A program made the position numbers and the translations under genes. Shown in pieces: positions 5,924 through 13,127 of a stretch of DNA of 19,368 bases. Below the pieces are notes generated by a model. It was not told where the DNA came from. It was given only the letters and a program-made list of their open reading frames with translations, and made no database searches. This DNA comes from Candidatus Acetothermia bacterium (lineage in GTDB: Bacteria > Bipolaricaulota > Bipolaricaulia > RBG-16-55-9 > JANLFV01): contig JAPWVC010000011.1 of NCBI GenBank assembly GCA_028275195.1, positions 1 to 19,368 of the forward strand. The letters are read 5' to 3'. The stretch's first letter is position 1. Every line of letters starts with the position of its first letter.

Positions 5924-7675
5924 ATGGCTGAAGTTCGGACAGTCCCATCGGATCTGGAGATCGCTCAGGCGGCCAAGCTCAAGCCGATCCTGGAGTTGGC
6001 CCGCGAGGTCGGGATCTTGGAGGAAGAGCTCGAGCCCTACGGCTGGTATAAGGCCAAGGTCCACCTAGAGATCCGCGAGCGGCTCAAGGACCGACCTAAC
6101 GGGAAATACATCGATGTCACGGCCATCACGCCCACCCCTTTGGGCGAGGGGAAGACGGTCACCACGATCGGCCTCTCCCAGGGGCTCCATTACCTCGGGA
6201 AGAAGGTCTTCACTTGCATCCGCCAGCCCTCCCAGGGGCCGACCTTCGGGATCAAGGGCGGGGCCGCCGGAGGGGGCTATTCCCAAGTAGTGCCGATGGA
6301 GGACTTCAACCTCCACCTCACTGGGGACATCCATGCCGTCGGGGCGGCTCACAACCAACTGGCCGCAGCCATCGATGCCCGGCTGATGCACGAGCGGAAC
6401 TACGGCAAGGAGCGGTGGGAGAAGATGGGGCTGCGCTACCTCAACATCAACCCCTACTCCATCACCTGGAACCGCGTCGTCGATGTCAATGACCGTGCGC
6501 TCCGCAAGATCATCATCGGGCTGGGGACCAGGGAGGACGGCTACCCCCGGGAGTCGGGCTTCGATATCACGGTCGCGAGCGAAGTGATGGCGATCCTAGC
6601 GCTCGCCACGAGCCTCAAGGACCTCCGGCAGAGGATCGGGCGGATCGTGATCGGGACCGATTGGTCCGGGAACCCGATCACGGCCGAAGACCTCGGCGTG
6701 GCCGGGGCGATGACCGTCTTGCTCAAGGACGCACTGATGCCGAACCTCCTTCAGACGCTCGAGGGCTCCCCGGCCTTCGTCCACGCCGGCCCGTTCGCGA
6801 ACATCGCTCACGGGAACAACTCGATCGTGGCCGACCAGATCGCCCTCAAGCTCGCCGACTATGTGGTCACGGAGTCCGGGTTCGGGGCCGACTGCGGGAT
6901 GGAGAAGTTCTTCGATATCAAGTGCCGCTACTCCGGGCTGATCCCCAATTGCGTGGTGATGGTCGCCTCAGTCCGAGCATTGAAGATGCACGGCGGCGGG
7001 CCGAAGGTCGTCCCCGGGAGGCCGCTCGATCCGGCCTATACCCAGGAGAACCTCGCCCTCCTGGAGAAGGGGCTGGTGAACCTGGAGGCGAACATCAAGA
7101 TCGCCAAGCTCTTCGGGGTCCCCGTGGTCGTGGCGATCAACCGCTTCCCCACCGACACCGCGCGCGAGATCGAGCTGGTGAAGAAGGCGGCCGTCTCCTT
7201 CGGGGCCGAGGCCGGGGTGGAGTCGCGGGTCTGGGCCGAGGGGGGCAAGGGCGGGGCCGAGCTGGCCGAGGCCGTCATCCAGGCCTGCGAGAAGCCGAGC
7301 AGATTCCAGTTCCTCTACCCCCTGGAGATCCCGATCAAGGAGAAGATCGAGATCATCGCCACTAAAGTCTACGGGGCCGCAGGGGTGGACTACTCCCCCG
7401 AGGCGGAGGAGAAGATCCAGCTCTACACCAAGCTCGGGTATGATAAGCTCCCGATCTGCATGGCCAAGACCCACCTCTCCCTCTCGCATAACCCTGAGTG
7501 GAAGGGTGCGCCCAAGGGCTATAGGCTTCCAGTCCGGGATGTCCGGGCCTCGGTCGGGGCCGGCTTCCTCTACCCCCTGTGCGGGGAGATGCGGACGATG
7601 CCGGGGCTCCCGAGCAAGCCGGCCTTCATGAATGTCGATATCGACGAACAGGGGCGGGTCGTGGGGCTGTTCTGA
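5924..7675 (+). CDS. fhs: Formate--tetrahydrofolate ligase
   Basis: ATP-dependent synthesis of 10-formyl-THF from formate and THF; the formate-activating step of the Wood-Ljungdahl methyl branch, in the cytosol. The 583 residues are close to the family's usual 555-590. Visible signatures: the P-loop PTPLGEGKT (70-78), the Gly-rich GIKGGAAGGGYSQVVPMEDFN segment, HLTGDIHAV, the HAGPFANIAHGNNS motif, and the C-terminal CGEMRTMPGLPSKPAF. The ATG at 5924 has a near-perfect AAAGGAGGT site. It lies about 100 bases after metV with its own promoter. Together with metF and metV it supplies two of the methyl-branch activities; folD and the carbonyl branch are not in this window. Its product also feeds Fmt and purine synthesis, so its presence alone would not prove acetogenesis. 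Confidence 0.98.
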   Translation: MAEVRTVPSDLEIAQAAKLKPILELAREVGILEEELEPYGWYKAKVHLEIRERLKDRPNGKYIDVTAITPTPLGEGKTVTTIGLSQGLHYLGKKVFTCIRQPSQGPTFGIKGGAAGGGYSQVVPMEDFNLHLTGDIHAVGAAHNQLAAAIDARLMHERNYGKERWEKMGLRYLNINPYSITWNRVVDVNDRALRKIIIGLGTREDGYPRESGFDITVASEVMAILALATSLKDLRQRIGRIVIGTDWSGNPITAEDLGVAGAMTVLLKDALMPNLLQTLEGSPAFVHAGPFANIAHGNNSIVADQIALKLADYVVTESGFGADCGMEKFFDIKCRYSGLIPNCVVMVASVRALKMHGGGPKVVPGRPLDPAYTQENLALLEKGLVNLEANIKIAKLFGVPVVVAINRFPTDTAREIELVKKAAVSFGAEAGVESRVWAEGGKGGAELAEAVIQACEKPSRFQFLYPLEIPIKEKIEIIATKVYGAAGVDYSPEAEEKIQLYTKLGYDKLPICMAKTHLSLSHNPEWKGAPKGYRLPVRDVRASVGAGFLYPLCGEMRTMPGLPSKPAFMNVDIDEQGRVVGLF

Positions 7676-7740
7676 GCTTGACGATCTCTGGCCCCCCACC
7701 GCCCCTCAAGGGCGAATATGAAGGGAGGAGGTGAGCCCCG

Positions 7741-8175
7741 ATGAAGGAGTTCCGAGTTACTGTCCCTCACCGGCCCGGTGGGCTGGCCGAGCTCCTGGAG
7801 TACCTGGCGGAGCGGAGGATCAACCTCAAGGCCGTGGTCAGCATCACCGAGCCGGGAAAGGCTCTCGTGGCCCTGGTCCCCTACGATGTGGCGCTCACGA
7901 GGCGGAGCCTGAAGGAGAAGGGGATTCCCTTCGAGGAGGCCGATGTCCTCTTCGTGGACATCCCCGACAAGCCGGGGCAGTTAGCGAAGGTGGCCCGGAC
8001 GATCGCGAACGCCGGGGTCAATATCGAGTCGATCTACCCCTTGGGGACGGTCGGGAGCGGGGAGTGCGCGCGGGTCCAGTTCGGCTTCCGGCTCAATGAC
8101 CTCAAGCGGGCCAAGGAGGCCCTCGCCGCCACCGAGGAATGGGCCCCTTATGTCGGGATCGGAGGTGAAGGTTAA
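7741..8175 (+). CDS. Two-ACT-domain protein
   Basis: A 144-residue protein made only of two ACT-like ligand-binding repeats: about 1-68 (starting EFRVTVPHRPGGLAELLEYLAERRINL) and about 70-140 (DVLFVDIPDKPGQLAKVARTIANAGVNIESIY). Both show the D/H-x-P-G-x-L turn that binds small ligands, typically amino acids, in ACT regulators. No catalytic or DNA-binding domain is attached, so it probably works by ligand sensing or by contact with a partner. Stand-alone tandem ACT proteins are widespread and mostly uncharacterised. ATG 7741 follows GGAGGAGGT. It sits 65 bases after fhs and overlaps the Nudix gene by 26 bases, so it may be co-transcribed with fhs. A link to glycine/serine or one-carbon metabolism is only inferred from position. 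Confidence 0.88.
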   Translation: MKEFRVTVPHRPGGLAELLEYLAERRINLKAVVSITEPGKALVALVPYDVALTRRSLKEKGIPFEEADVLFVDIPDKPGQLAKVARTIANAGVNIESIYPLGTVGSGECARVQFGFRLNDLKRAKEALAATEEWAPYVGIGGEG

Positions 8176-8755
8176 GCCCCTCGAACAGCAGCAGAGGGAG
8201 CTAGAGCGGGTGCTCGGCCGGCCCCAGGAGGTCGGTCTCCCCCAGCCCTTCCTGATGCAAGAGGGCGAGTTCCGGCTCCTGAAGGGGAGCATGAGCGATG
8301 GCCGCTCTCAAGCCCAGGATGTCACGCTCTTCATCCTCATCTCCAGCCAGATCGTAGTGATCCGGAAGCCCTTCCATCCCCCGGGGGTCTGGCGGCCCCC
8401 GAGCGGGCTGGTCCGGCGAGGGGAGGGGCTCCGCGAGGCGGCCCGGAGGGAGGCCCTGGAGGAGACCGGCCTGGAGATCGAATTGGAGAAGTATCTCTTA
8501 CGGCTTCAGCCGACCTTCACCCACGATGGGGAAGAAGTGCATTGGACCTCCCATGTCTTCTTAGCCAGGCGGGTTGGGGGCGAGCTTGGAGCCCGCGATA
8601 CCCGCGAGATCGCGGCGGTCCGGCTTGTGACCCCTGAGGAGCTTAGGGGGCCGATCCGCGAGAGTTTGATCCGCTCCGGCCTCGGCGGCCTCCACTACCG
8701 CGCTCAAGTCGCCGACCTCGCCCTCGCCCGCTTGAGGGAGCTCGAGGTGATCTGA
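8150..8755 (+). CDS. Nudix hydrolase
   Basis: Predicted pyrophosphohydrolase acting on a nucleoside-diphosphate-linked substrate; substrate unknown. The 201-residue product contains a perfect Nudix box (G-x5-E-x7-REALEETGL, about 86-108), with the REALEE core that binds Mg2+. About 55 residues precede the Nudix fold and are predicted helical; a short C-terminal helix follows. Start choice is uncertain: ATG 8150 overlaps the ACT gene by 26 bases and has no good ribosome site; a GTG at 8165 is an alternative, and an ATG at 8096 would put 80 bases inside the upstream gene. The overlap suggests translational coupling with the ACT gene. The gene ends 12 bases before the convergent SDR gene, with no room for a separate terminator. 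Confidence 0.88.
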   Translation: MSGSEVKVKPLEQQQRELERVLGRPQEVGLPQPFLMQEGEFRLLKGSMSDGRSQAQDVTLFILISSQIVVIRKPFHPPGVWRPPSGLVRRGEGLREAARREALEETGLEIELEKYLLRLQPTFTHDGEEVHWTSHVFLARRVGGELGARDTREIAAVRLVTPEELRGPIRESLIRSGLGGLHYRAQVADLALARLRELEVI

Positions 8756-8767
8756 CCTGGCAGGGCG

Positions 8768-9559
8768 CTAGAGCGGGAAACGGACGGACCCGCCATCGAC
8801 CTGGATCGCCGTCCCCGTAAGGTAACCGGCCCGCTCGGAGGCGAGGAAGGCCACCAGAGCGGCCAGCTCCTCCGGCCGCCCCAGCCGGCCCATGGGGATG
8901 TCGCTCAGCCAGGCCCTTTCGGCCTCCTCATAGCTGATCCCTTGCCGCTCGGCCTGGGCGGTGATCAGTCCCTTCATGCGGTCCGTGGCCGTAGGCCCGG
9001 GGCAGACGGAGTTCACCGTGATGTTATACTTCGCCAGCTCATTGGCCAATGATTTTGCTAAACCGATCACCGCCAGGCGGAGGGAGTTCGATAGGATTAG
9101 GCTCTCGATCGGCTGCTTCACGGAGACCGAGGTGGAGAAGATCAGCCGCCCCCAGCGGCGGGCGATCATCCCCGGGAGGACCTCCCGGGCGAGGCGGACG
9201 GCGCTCATCAGCGTCAGTTGGAAAGCGGCTTGCCACTGCTCATCGCTCAGCTCGAGGAATGGGCCGGGCGGCGGCCCGCCGGCGTTGGCCACTAAGATAT
9301 CGACCCCGCCGAAGTGCTCCTCAGCTCGCCGGACGAGCCGCTTGATCTGCTCATAGTCGGTCAGGTCCGTCGGGACCGCCAGGACCTCCGCGCCCGTCCT
9401 CTGGCGGATCTCCTCCGCCGCTTTCTCCAGCCTCTCGGCATCCCGGGCACAGATCGCCAGGCTCGCCCCCTCCTCGGCCAGCCGGAGGGCGATCGCCTTC
9501 CCCAGGCCCCGGCTGGCCGCCGCCACTAGAGCCCGCTTCCCTGCAAGATCTAGGTCCAT
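8768..9559 (-). CDS. SDR-family oxidoreductase of the atypical BKR-like subgroup
   Basis: A 263-residue Rossmann-fold protein of the short-chain dehydrogenase family, related to 3-oxoacyl-ACP reductases. The cofactor loop reads AAASRGLG (13-20) instead of TGxxxGxG. NAGG (92-95) is present and the Ser region is FSTSVS (141-146). At the position of the catalytic YxxxK it has Ser157-Asn-Ser-Leu-Arg161 (LSNSLR). This combination is typical of the BKR_like_SDR_like subgroup described as lacking the standard tetrad, so it is a subgroup trait rather than decay. Enzymatic activity and substrate are unknown. ATG 9559 is chosen because the family N-terminus starts there; the promoter places the transcript start on this ATG. 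It is monocistronic here, converging on the Nudix gene. Confidence 0.9.
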   Translation of the reverse strand: MDLDLAGKRALVAAASRGLGKAIALRLAEEGASLAICARDAERLEKAAEEIRQRTGAEVLAVPTDLTDYEQIKRLVRRAEEHFGGVDILVANAGGPPPGPFLELSDEQWQAAFQLTLMSAVRLAREVLPGMIARRWGRLIFSTSVSVKQPIESLILSNSLRLAVIGLAKSLANELAKYNITVNSVCPGPTATDRMKGLITAQAERQGISYEEAERAWLSDIPMGRLGRPEELAALVAFLASERAGYLTGTAIQVDGGSVRFPL

Positions 9560-9566
9560 ACAGACC

Positions 9567-9596
9567 TTTATACCTCTTGAGGCCGAGCTTAGGCAA
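9567..9596 (-). promoter_or_regulatory. Promoter of the SDR gene, positioned for a leaderless mRNA
   Basis: Minus strand: -35 TTGCCT (9591-9596), 18-bp spacer, -10 TATAAA (9567-9572). Exactly seven bases separate the -10 from ATG 9559, so transcription should start at or next to the A of the start codon. The bases AAAGGT overlapping the -10 could act as a ribosome site only if the true start lies further upstream. Confidence 0.55.
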
Positions 9597-9677
9597 TCGG
9601 GCTGGGCAGGTGGGCCCAAGGGAGGGGACGGAGATCACCTTCCCAGGGGAGGTCTTTCCGGGAACCTTGAATTCTAG

Positions 9678-9693
9678 GGTGATTCCGATCACC
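9678..9693. promoter_or_regulatory. GGTGAT-N4-ATCACC dyad upstream of the coiled-coil gene (candidate operator)
   Basis: A perfect 6+4+6 inverted repeat about 21 bases upstream of the TAGAAT -10-like box (9715-9720), covering the area just before the expected -35. A third copy of the half-site (GATCACC) occurs at 9633-9639. The dyad is a plausible repressor or activator site; no known consensus is matched with confidence. Confidence 0.35.
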
Positions 9694-9714
9694 GATCCCC
9701 TCCCTCCCCCGCGG

Positions 9715-9720
9715 TAGAAT
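9715..9720 (+). promoter_or_regulatory. -10 box (TAGAAT) of the coiled-coil protein gene
   Basis: TAGAAT lies 27 bases before ATG 9748, leaving a leader of about 20 bases with an AAAGGGGGG ribosome site (9733-9741). No recognisable -35 is seen 17-18 bp upstream, so the promoter may depend on an activator, perhaps at the nearby dyad. Confidence 0.4.
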
Positions 9721-9747
9721 GGGGCCAAGCGTAAAGGGGGGATGTGA

Positions 9748-10869
9748 ATGCTCAAATCCAAGTTGTTGCGTCGGTCGCTGCTCTTGCTGCTCCTGGCAGC
9801 ATTACTCTGCGGGCCGCTCTCCATCGCGACCCTAGGTCAGGACGACTCGACCCTCAAGGGGAAGGTGGCCCAGCTCCAGGAGGCCATGAAGGCCCTCGAT
9901 TCCACGGTCCGGGCCCTCTCCGCGGAGGTCCTGAAGCTCTCCGAGGACTTCGATAAGGGGGTGGCCGACCTCCAGCCGCGGGTCCTCACCCTGGAGCGGC
10001 TCTACAAGGAGCTGCAGTTCAACTACAAGAAGTTCGAGGGGACGATCTCTGAACTCCAGGCGACGATGGCCCGGCTGAGTGAGGATATGGCCGACCTGAA
10101 GGAGGGCTTCGGCAACCTCTCCGGGACGGTGATCACCCTGCAGAACACGGTCGGGGGGATGACCGCCCGGCTGGAGAAGGCCGAGGGGCGGCTGGGGCTC
10201 CTGGCGGAGCAGGTCCAGGACCTCTCCCAGCTCAAGCCGGTCGTCGTCCAGCTCGGGGAGACCGTCTCGGGCCTGGCCGTGGCCGTCCCTGAGCTCCAGA
10301 AGGCCGTGGCGGGCTTGAGCACCCTCCAGCCGGCCCTGGTGAGCCTCCAGGGGACCGTCGGGGACATCTATACCCGGACCAAGCTCTACGAGGACCGGCT
10401 GATTGAGCTCTCCGATATGGTCCGGACCCTCTCCGGCCTCCGCCCGGTCGTGGACAACCTCCAGGATGTGGTGGGGAAGCTCCTCGTCCGGGCCGACCAG
10501 GATGAGGCGGCGATCAAGGAGCTCTACGCCACGATCAAGCAGATGAGGGTGGACGAGCTCTCTGCCTCTCTCGAGAAGCTGAAGGAGAAGCTCGGCTCAG
10601 TCTTGATGGAGGTCGAGGCCACTAAAGTCAAGGTCCAGGAGCTCCAGAAGCCAATCGATGTGGGGGCCCTCAAGAGCGAGGTCCTGACCTCGGTCAAGGC
10701 GGAGATTGGGCCCTCGGTCGCGGCGGTCCAGGAGGCCGCGGCGAAGATCGAGGCGCTCCAGAGGCAGCTCGATGAGGCCAACAAGAAGGCCAGCTCGGCC
10801 AGCACCATGGCCCTGCTCGCATTGCTCGTCGGCCTGGCTGCCATCGTCATGCCCTTCATGGTGAAGTAG
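9748..10869 (+). CDS. Exported coiled-coil protein with C-terminal membrane anchor, function unknown
   Basis: Not assignable to a known family. The 373-residue product starts with a typical signal sequence (MLKSKLLRRS, then a Leu/Ala-rich core ending near IATLGQ, about residue 30). Residues 35-345 are almost entirely heptad-like helix with repeated blocks such as LQPRV-TLE, LKPVVVQLGE, LQPALVSLQ and LRPVVDNLQ, spaced roughly 30-45 residues apart, often with Pro after Leu-Gln, Leu-Lys or Leu-Arg. The C-terminus is a hydrophobic helix (STMALLALLVGLAAIVMPF) ending MVK. This suggests a rod-like protein anchored at one or both ends of the envelope, for example a spacer or surface-layer connector. 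ATG 9748 has a strong ribosome site. It is a single gene between the SDR and nth genes, with a terminator-like hairpin after it. Confidence 0.8.
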   Translation: MLKSKLLRRSLLLLLLAALLCGPLSIATLGQDDSTLKGKVAQLQEAMKALDSTVRALSAEVLKLSEDFDKGVADLQPRVLTLERLYKELQFNYKKFEGTISELQATMARLSEDMADLKEGFGNLSGTVITLQNTVGGMTARLEKAEGRLGLLAEQVQDLSQLKPVVVQLGETVSGLAVAVPELQKAVAGLSTLQPALVSLQGTVGDIYTRTKLYEDRLIELSDMVRTLSGLRPVVDNLQDVVGKLLVRADQDEAAIKELYATIKQMRVDELSASLEKLKEKLGSVLMEVEATKVKVQELQKPIDVGALKSEVLTSVKAEIGPSVAAVQEAAAKIEALQRQLDEANKKASSASTMALLALLVGLAAIVMPFMVK

Positions 10870-10880
10870 GACGGGTCGGT

Positions 10881-10911
10881 CTCCCCTCTTCAATTCAAGA
10901 GAAGAGGGGAG
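10881..10911 (+). terminator. Hairpin after the coiled-coil gene (probable terminator)
   Basis: A perfect 11-bp stem, CTCCCCTCTTC / GAAGAGGGGAG, with a 9-base A/T-rich loop (10892-10900), starting 11 bases after the stop codon. No T-run follows, so it is not a canonical intrinsic terminator; it could end transcription weakly or protect the mRNA 3' end. Confidence 0.5.
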
Positions 10912-10945
10912 TGGAAGATAGGCGGGGCAGGAATCCCCCTTTCTT

Positions 10946-10999
10946 GGCCGGGGAGGGTGGTAGCACCAAGCCAAGCCAGACAGACCACCCTCCCCGGCC
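10946..10999. terminator. Strong 16-bp GC-rich hairpin between converging genes (possible bidirectional terminator)
   Basis: GGCCGGGGAGGGTGGT (10946-10961) is perfectly complementary to ACCACCCTCCCCGGCC (10984-10999); the loop is 22 bases and holds a tandem AAGCC AAGCC. On the minus strand it begins four bases after the nth stop codon, so it is well placed to terminate nth; on the plus strand it would back up the hairpin at 10881. T-runs are missing on both sides. Confidence 0.5.
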
Positions 11000-11002
11000 G
11001 CT

Positions 11003-11659
11003 TTATCGGCCTGATAACGAGGCCGAGGGGCAGAGGTCTCCTAAGAGGCACTCGGGGCAGCGGGGCCGCCGCGCCCGGCAGATCTCGCGCCCGTGGCGGA
11101 TGAGCTGGAGGTGGAGCTGGTATTTCAGCCGGTCGGGGATGAGCGGGTCGAGCTTATCATGCGGAGGCTCGCCTCTCTTTATCCAGCCGAGCCGGCAGGC
11201 GATCCGCCCGATGTGGGTATCGACGGGGAAGTAAGGCTTCCCGAGGGAGAAGAGCAGGACCACCCCCGCGGTCTTCTTCCCCACGCCCTCGAACTTCAAT
11301 AGCTCAGCCAGGGTCTCCTCAGTGCTCAAGGGCTCAAGGTAATCGAGTGAATACCTCCCCTGCTGGGCGGCCAGCTCCTGGAGGAGCTTCTTGATCCTCC
11401 GAGCCTTCTCGTGATGGAGCCCTCCGGGCCTGATCGCCTCCGCCAACTCCTCCACCGGGGCGGCGGCCAGGGCCTCCCATGTGGGGAACCGCGCCTTCAG
11501 TCCGGCATAGGCCCGGTCCCGGTTGGCATCGTTAGTGTTCTGAGAGAGGATCGTCTTGATCAGGACATCTAGGGGATCGCCGTGAGGGCGCCACTCCAGC
11601 CTCCCATATTCCCCTTCCAGCCGGCGGGCGACCTCGAGGACCATCTCTTTCAGTTCCAT
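11003..11659 (-). CDS. nth: Endonuclease III (DNA glycosylase/AP lyase)
   Basis: Base-excision repair enzyme removing oxidised pyrimidines and cutting at abasic sites. In 218 residues it shows the HhH-GPD fold: helix-hairpin-helix LKFEGVGKKTA (122-131) with catalytic Lys129, the FPVDTHI motif with catalytic Asp147, and a C-terminal [4Fe-4S] loop Cys194-x6-Cys201-x2-Cys204-x5-Cys210, the exact spacing of the family. ATG 11659 has only a weak site (GGCGGAG adjoining the start); Met6 preceded by AAAGAG is an alternative start that would not affect function. It is divergent from the PPC-domain gene 81 bases away and is followed by the 16-bp hairpin. No neighbouring repair gene is present apart from recG further on. 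Confidence 0.97.
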   Translation of the reverse strand: MELKEMVLEVARRLEGEYGRLEWRPHGDPLDVLIKTILSQNTNDANRDRAYAGLKARFPTWEALAAAPVEELAEAIRPGGLHHEKARRIKKLLQELAAQQGRYSLDYLEPLSTEETLAELLKFEGVGKKTAGVVLLFSLGKPYFPVDTHIGRIACRLGWIKRGEPPHDKLDPLIPDRLKYQLHLQLIRHGREICRARRPRCPECLLGDLCPSASLSGR

Positions 11660-11740
11660 CTCCGCCCCAGGCTAAGGTTAGGGAATCGCTTCTCCCCCGG
11701 CAACCTCGATCGGGTATCATTGCGACGAGGAGGGCTAGCG

Positions 11741-12142
11741 ATGATCAAGGCGGGATCGGGTAGCGAGCTGATCGTCAAGCTTGAGGACGGTGAGGACCTC
11801 TTGGAGGGACTGGCGGGCTTGGGAGTGGAGGCCGGGCTGGTCTTTGGGATCGGGATGGTCCGTGAGGCGAAGCTCGGCTACTGGAATGGCTCGGCCTACG
11901 AAGAGCATGAGCTCAAGGAGCCCGCGGAGCTCCTCTCGCTCCAGTGCAACCTGAGCCTCAAGGATGGCAAGCCCTTCCCGCACTGCCATGCGGTCCTCGG
12001 GCGGCGGGATGGGACGGTCATGGGAGGCCACCTCCTCTCAGCCAAGGTCCACAATGTGAACGAGCTTTACATCAAGCGGCTCAGGATTAAGCTCGAGCGG
12101 CGACAGGAGGAGAGCGGCCTGTTCGGGCTCCACTTAGGCTGA
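11741..12142 (+). CDS. PPC/DUF296-domain protein
   Basis: A 133-residue single-domain protein of the PPC (DUF296) family, found alone in bacteria and archaea and fused to AT-hooks in plants; the prokaryotic role is unclear, with DNA binding or metal-dependent function proposed. Family signatures seen: FGIGMVREAKLGYW (35-48), then HCHAVLGRRDG-V-GGHLL (81-99), in which His81, His83 and His97 form the conserved candidate metal site. The start is ATG 11741 with GAGGAGGG upstream; an open frame back to 11582 is antisense to nth. The region 11660-11740 holds only a TATCAT -10-like box (11715-11720) without a clear -35. It converges on fmt, 19 bases apart. No AT-hook is present. Confidence 0.88.
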   Translation: MIKAGSGSELIVKLEDGEDLLEGLAGLGVEAGLVFGIGMVREAKLGYWNGSAYEEHELKEPAELLSLQCNLSLKDGKPFPHCHAVLGRRDGTVMGGHLLSAKVHNVNELYIKRLRIKLERRQEESGLFGLHLG

Positions 12143-12161
12143 GTTGAGCCAGCCCGAGGGC

Positions 12162-13088
12162 TCACTGCCCCAGCCGTTCTCCCTTGGCTACCCGATACCC
12201 CCGGACGAAGTCCGGGCCGCTCATCCTCTTCTTCCCCTCCGGCTGGACCTCCAGGAGCTCGAGAGCCCCATCCCCGGCCTTGACGATGAGCCCGGACTTC
12301 ACATCCACGACCTCTCCGGGGCTCCCGGGGAATTCGCCGGGGATGACCCGGCTCCGGTGGACCTTCAGCCGCTTCCCTCTGAAGAAGGTGAAGGCCCCGG
12401 GATCGGGATTTAGCCCGCGGATCAGGTTGAAGAGCTCTCGGCTCGGCTTGGCCCAGTCGAGCTGCCCCATCTCCTTCTTGATCTTCGGGGCATAAGTGGC
12501 CTGAGAGTGGTCCTGCGGCCGCGGCTTCAGGGTCCCCCGCTCCAGCCCCTCGAGCGTCGCGAGCATCACCTCCGCCCCGAGCTGGGCGAGCTTGGCATAG
12601 AGCGAGCCGGCGGTGTCCTCCTCCTCGATCGGGATCGCCCGCTGCACCAGGATCTCGCCGGTGTCCATCCCCTCGTCCATGAGGAAGGTGGTGATCCCGG
12701 TCTCCTTCTCCCCGCGGATGATGGCCCACTGGACCGGGGCGGCGCCCCTGTATTTGGGGAGGAGCGAGGCATGGAGGTTGATCGCCCCCCGCTTGGGGAT
12801 GGACAGGAGCTCCTTGGAGAGGATCTCGCCGTAAGCGGCGACGACGATCAGCTCCGGCTCGAGCCCCCGGATCAGTTCGAGGCTCTCGGGGAGCTTGACG
12901 CTCTCCGGCTGGTAGAGCGGGAGCCCCAGCTTGAGCGCAGCCTCCTTGATCGGGGTCGGCTGGGGCCGCTGCCCTCGCCCCGCGGGCCGGTCGGGCCGGG
13001 TGAAGACCGCGCAGACCTCGTGGGCCCGGGCGAGCCCTTCGAGGGTCGGGACCCCGATCTCCCCGGAGCCGATGAAGATGAGCCTCAT
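12162..13088 (-). CDS. fmt: Methionyl-tRNA formyltransferase
   Basis: Transfers the formyl group of 10-formyl-THF to Met-tRNAi for translation initiation. The 308-residue product (usual 305-320) has the formyltransferase N-domain with INLHASLLPKYRGAAP; catalytic Asn104, His106 and Asp142 (in DEGMDTG) are in place. The nucleotide-binding-like start MRLIFIGSGEIGVPTLEGL and the C-terminal OB domain (about 205-300) are complete. ATG 13088 has AGGGGA upstream and a leader of about 22 bases from its own promoter. It is often found with def, but no peptide deformylase is present here; instead it is divergent from recG. Confidence 0.97.
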   Translation of the reverse strand: MRLIFIGSGEIGVPTLEGLARAHEVCAVFTRPDRPAGRGQRPQPTPIKEAALKLGLPLYQPESVKLPESLELIRGLEPELIVVAAYGEILSKELLSIPKRGAINLHASLLPKYRGAAPVQWAIIRGEKETGITTFLMDEGMDTGEILVQRAIPIEEEDTAGSLYAKLAQLGAEVMLATLEGLERGTLKPRPQDHSQATYAPKIKKEMGQLDWAKPSRELFNLIRGLNPDPGAFTFFRGKRLKVHRSRVIPGEFPGSPGEVVDVKSGLIVKAGDGALELLEVQPEGKKRMSGPDFVRGYRVAKGERLGQ

Positions 13089-13097
13089 TCCATCCCC

Positions 13098-13127
13098 TTG
13101 GCGATAAGAGCGCTGGTATTATATTAT
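13098..13127 (+). promoter_or_regulatory. Promoter of recG, positioned for a leaderless mRNA
   Basis: -35-like TTGGCG (13098-13103), 18-bp spacer, -10 TATTAT (13122-13127). The seventh to eighth base after the -10 is at 13134-13135, where 13135 is the A of the recG ATG. No ribosome site precedes the start. The AT-rich core is shared with the fmt promoter on the other strand. Confidence 0.5.

Noticed and set aside
5899..5931. A 10-codon leader peptide (MSHHKGGLNG) overlapping the fhs start
   Set aside because: No ribosome site at proper spacing, and its codons are made up largely of the fhs Shine-Dalgarno itself; probably chance.
7676..7740. A separate promoter for the ACT gene (TTGACG at 7678 with a TATGAA-like box near 7717)
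   Set aside because: The spacing of more than 30 bases is far from the 17-18 needed; co-transcription with fhs is simpler.
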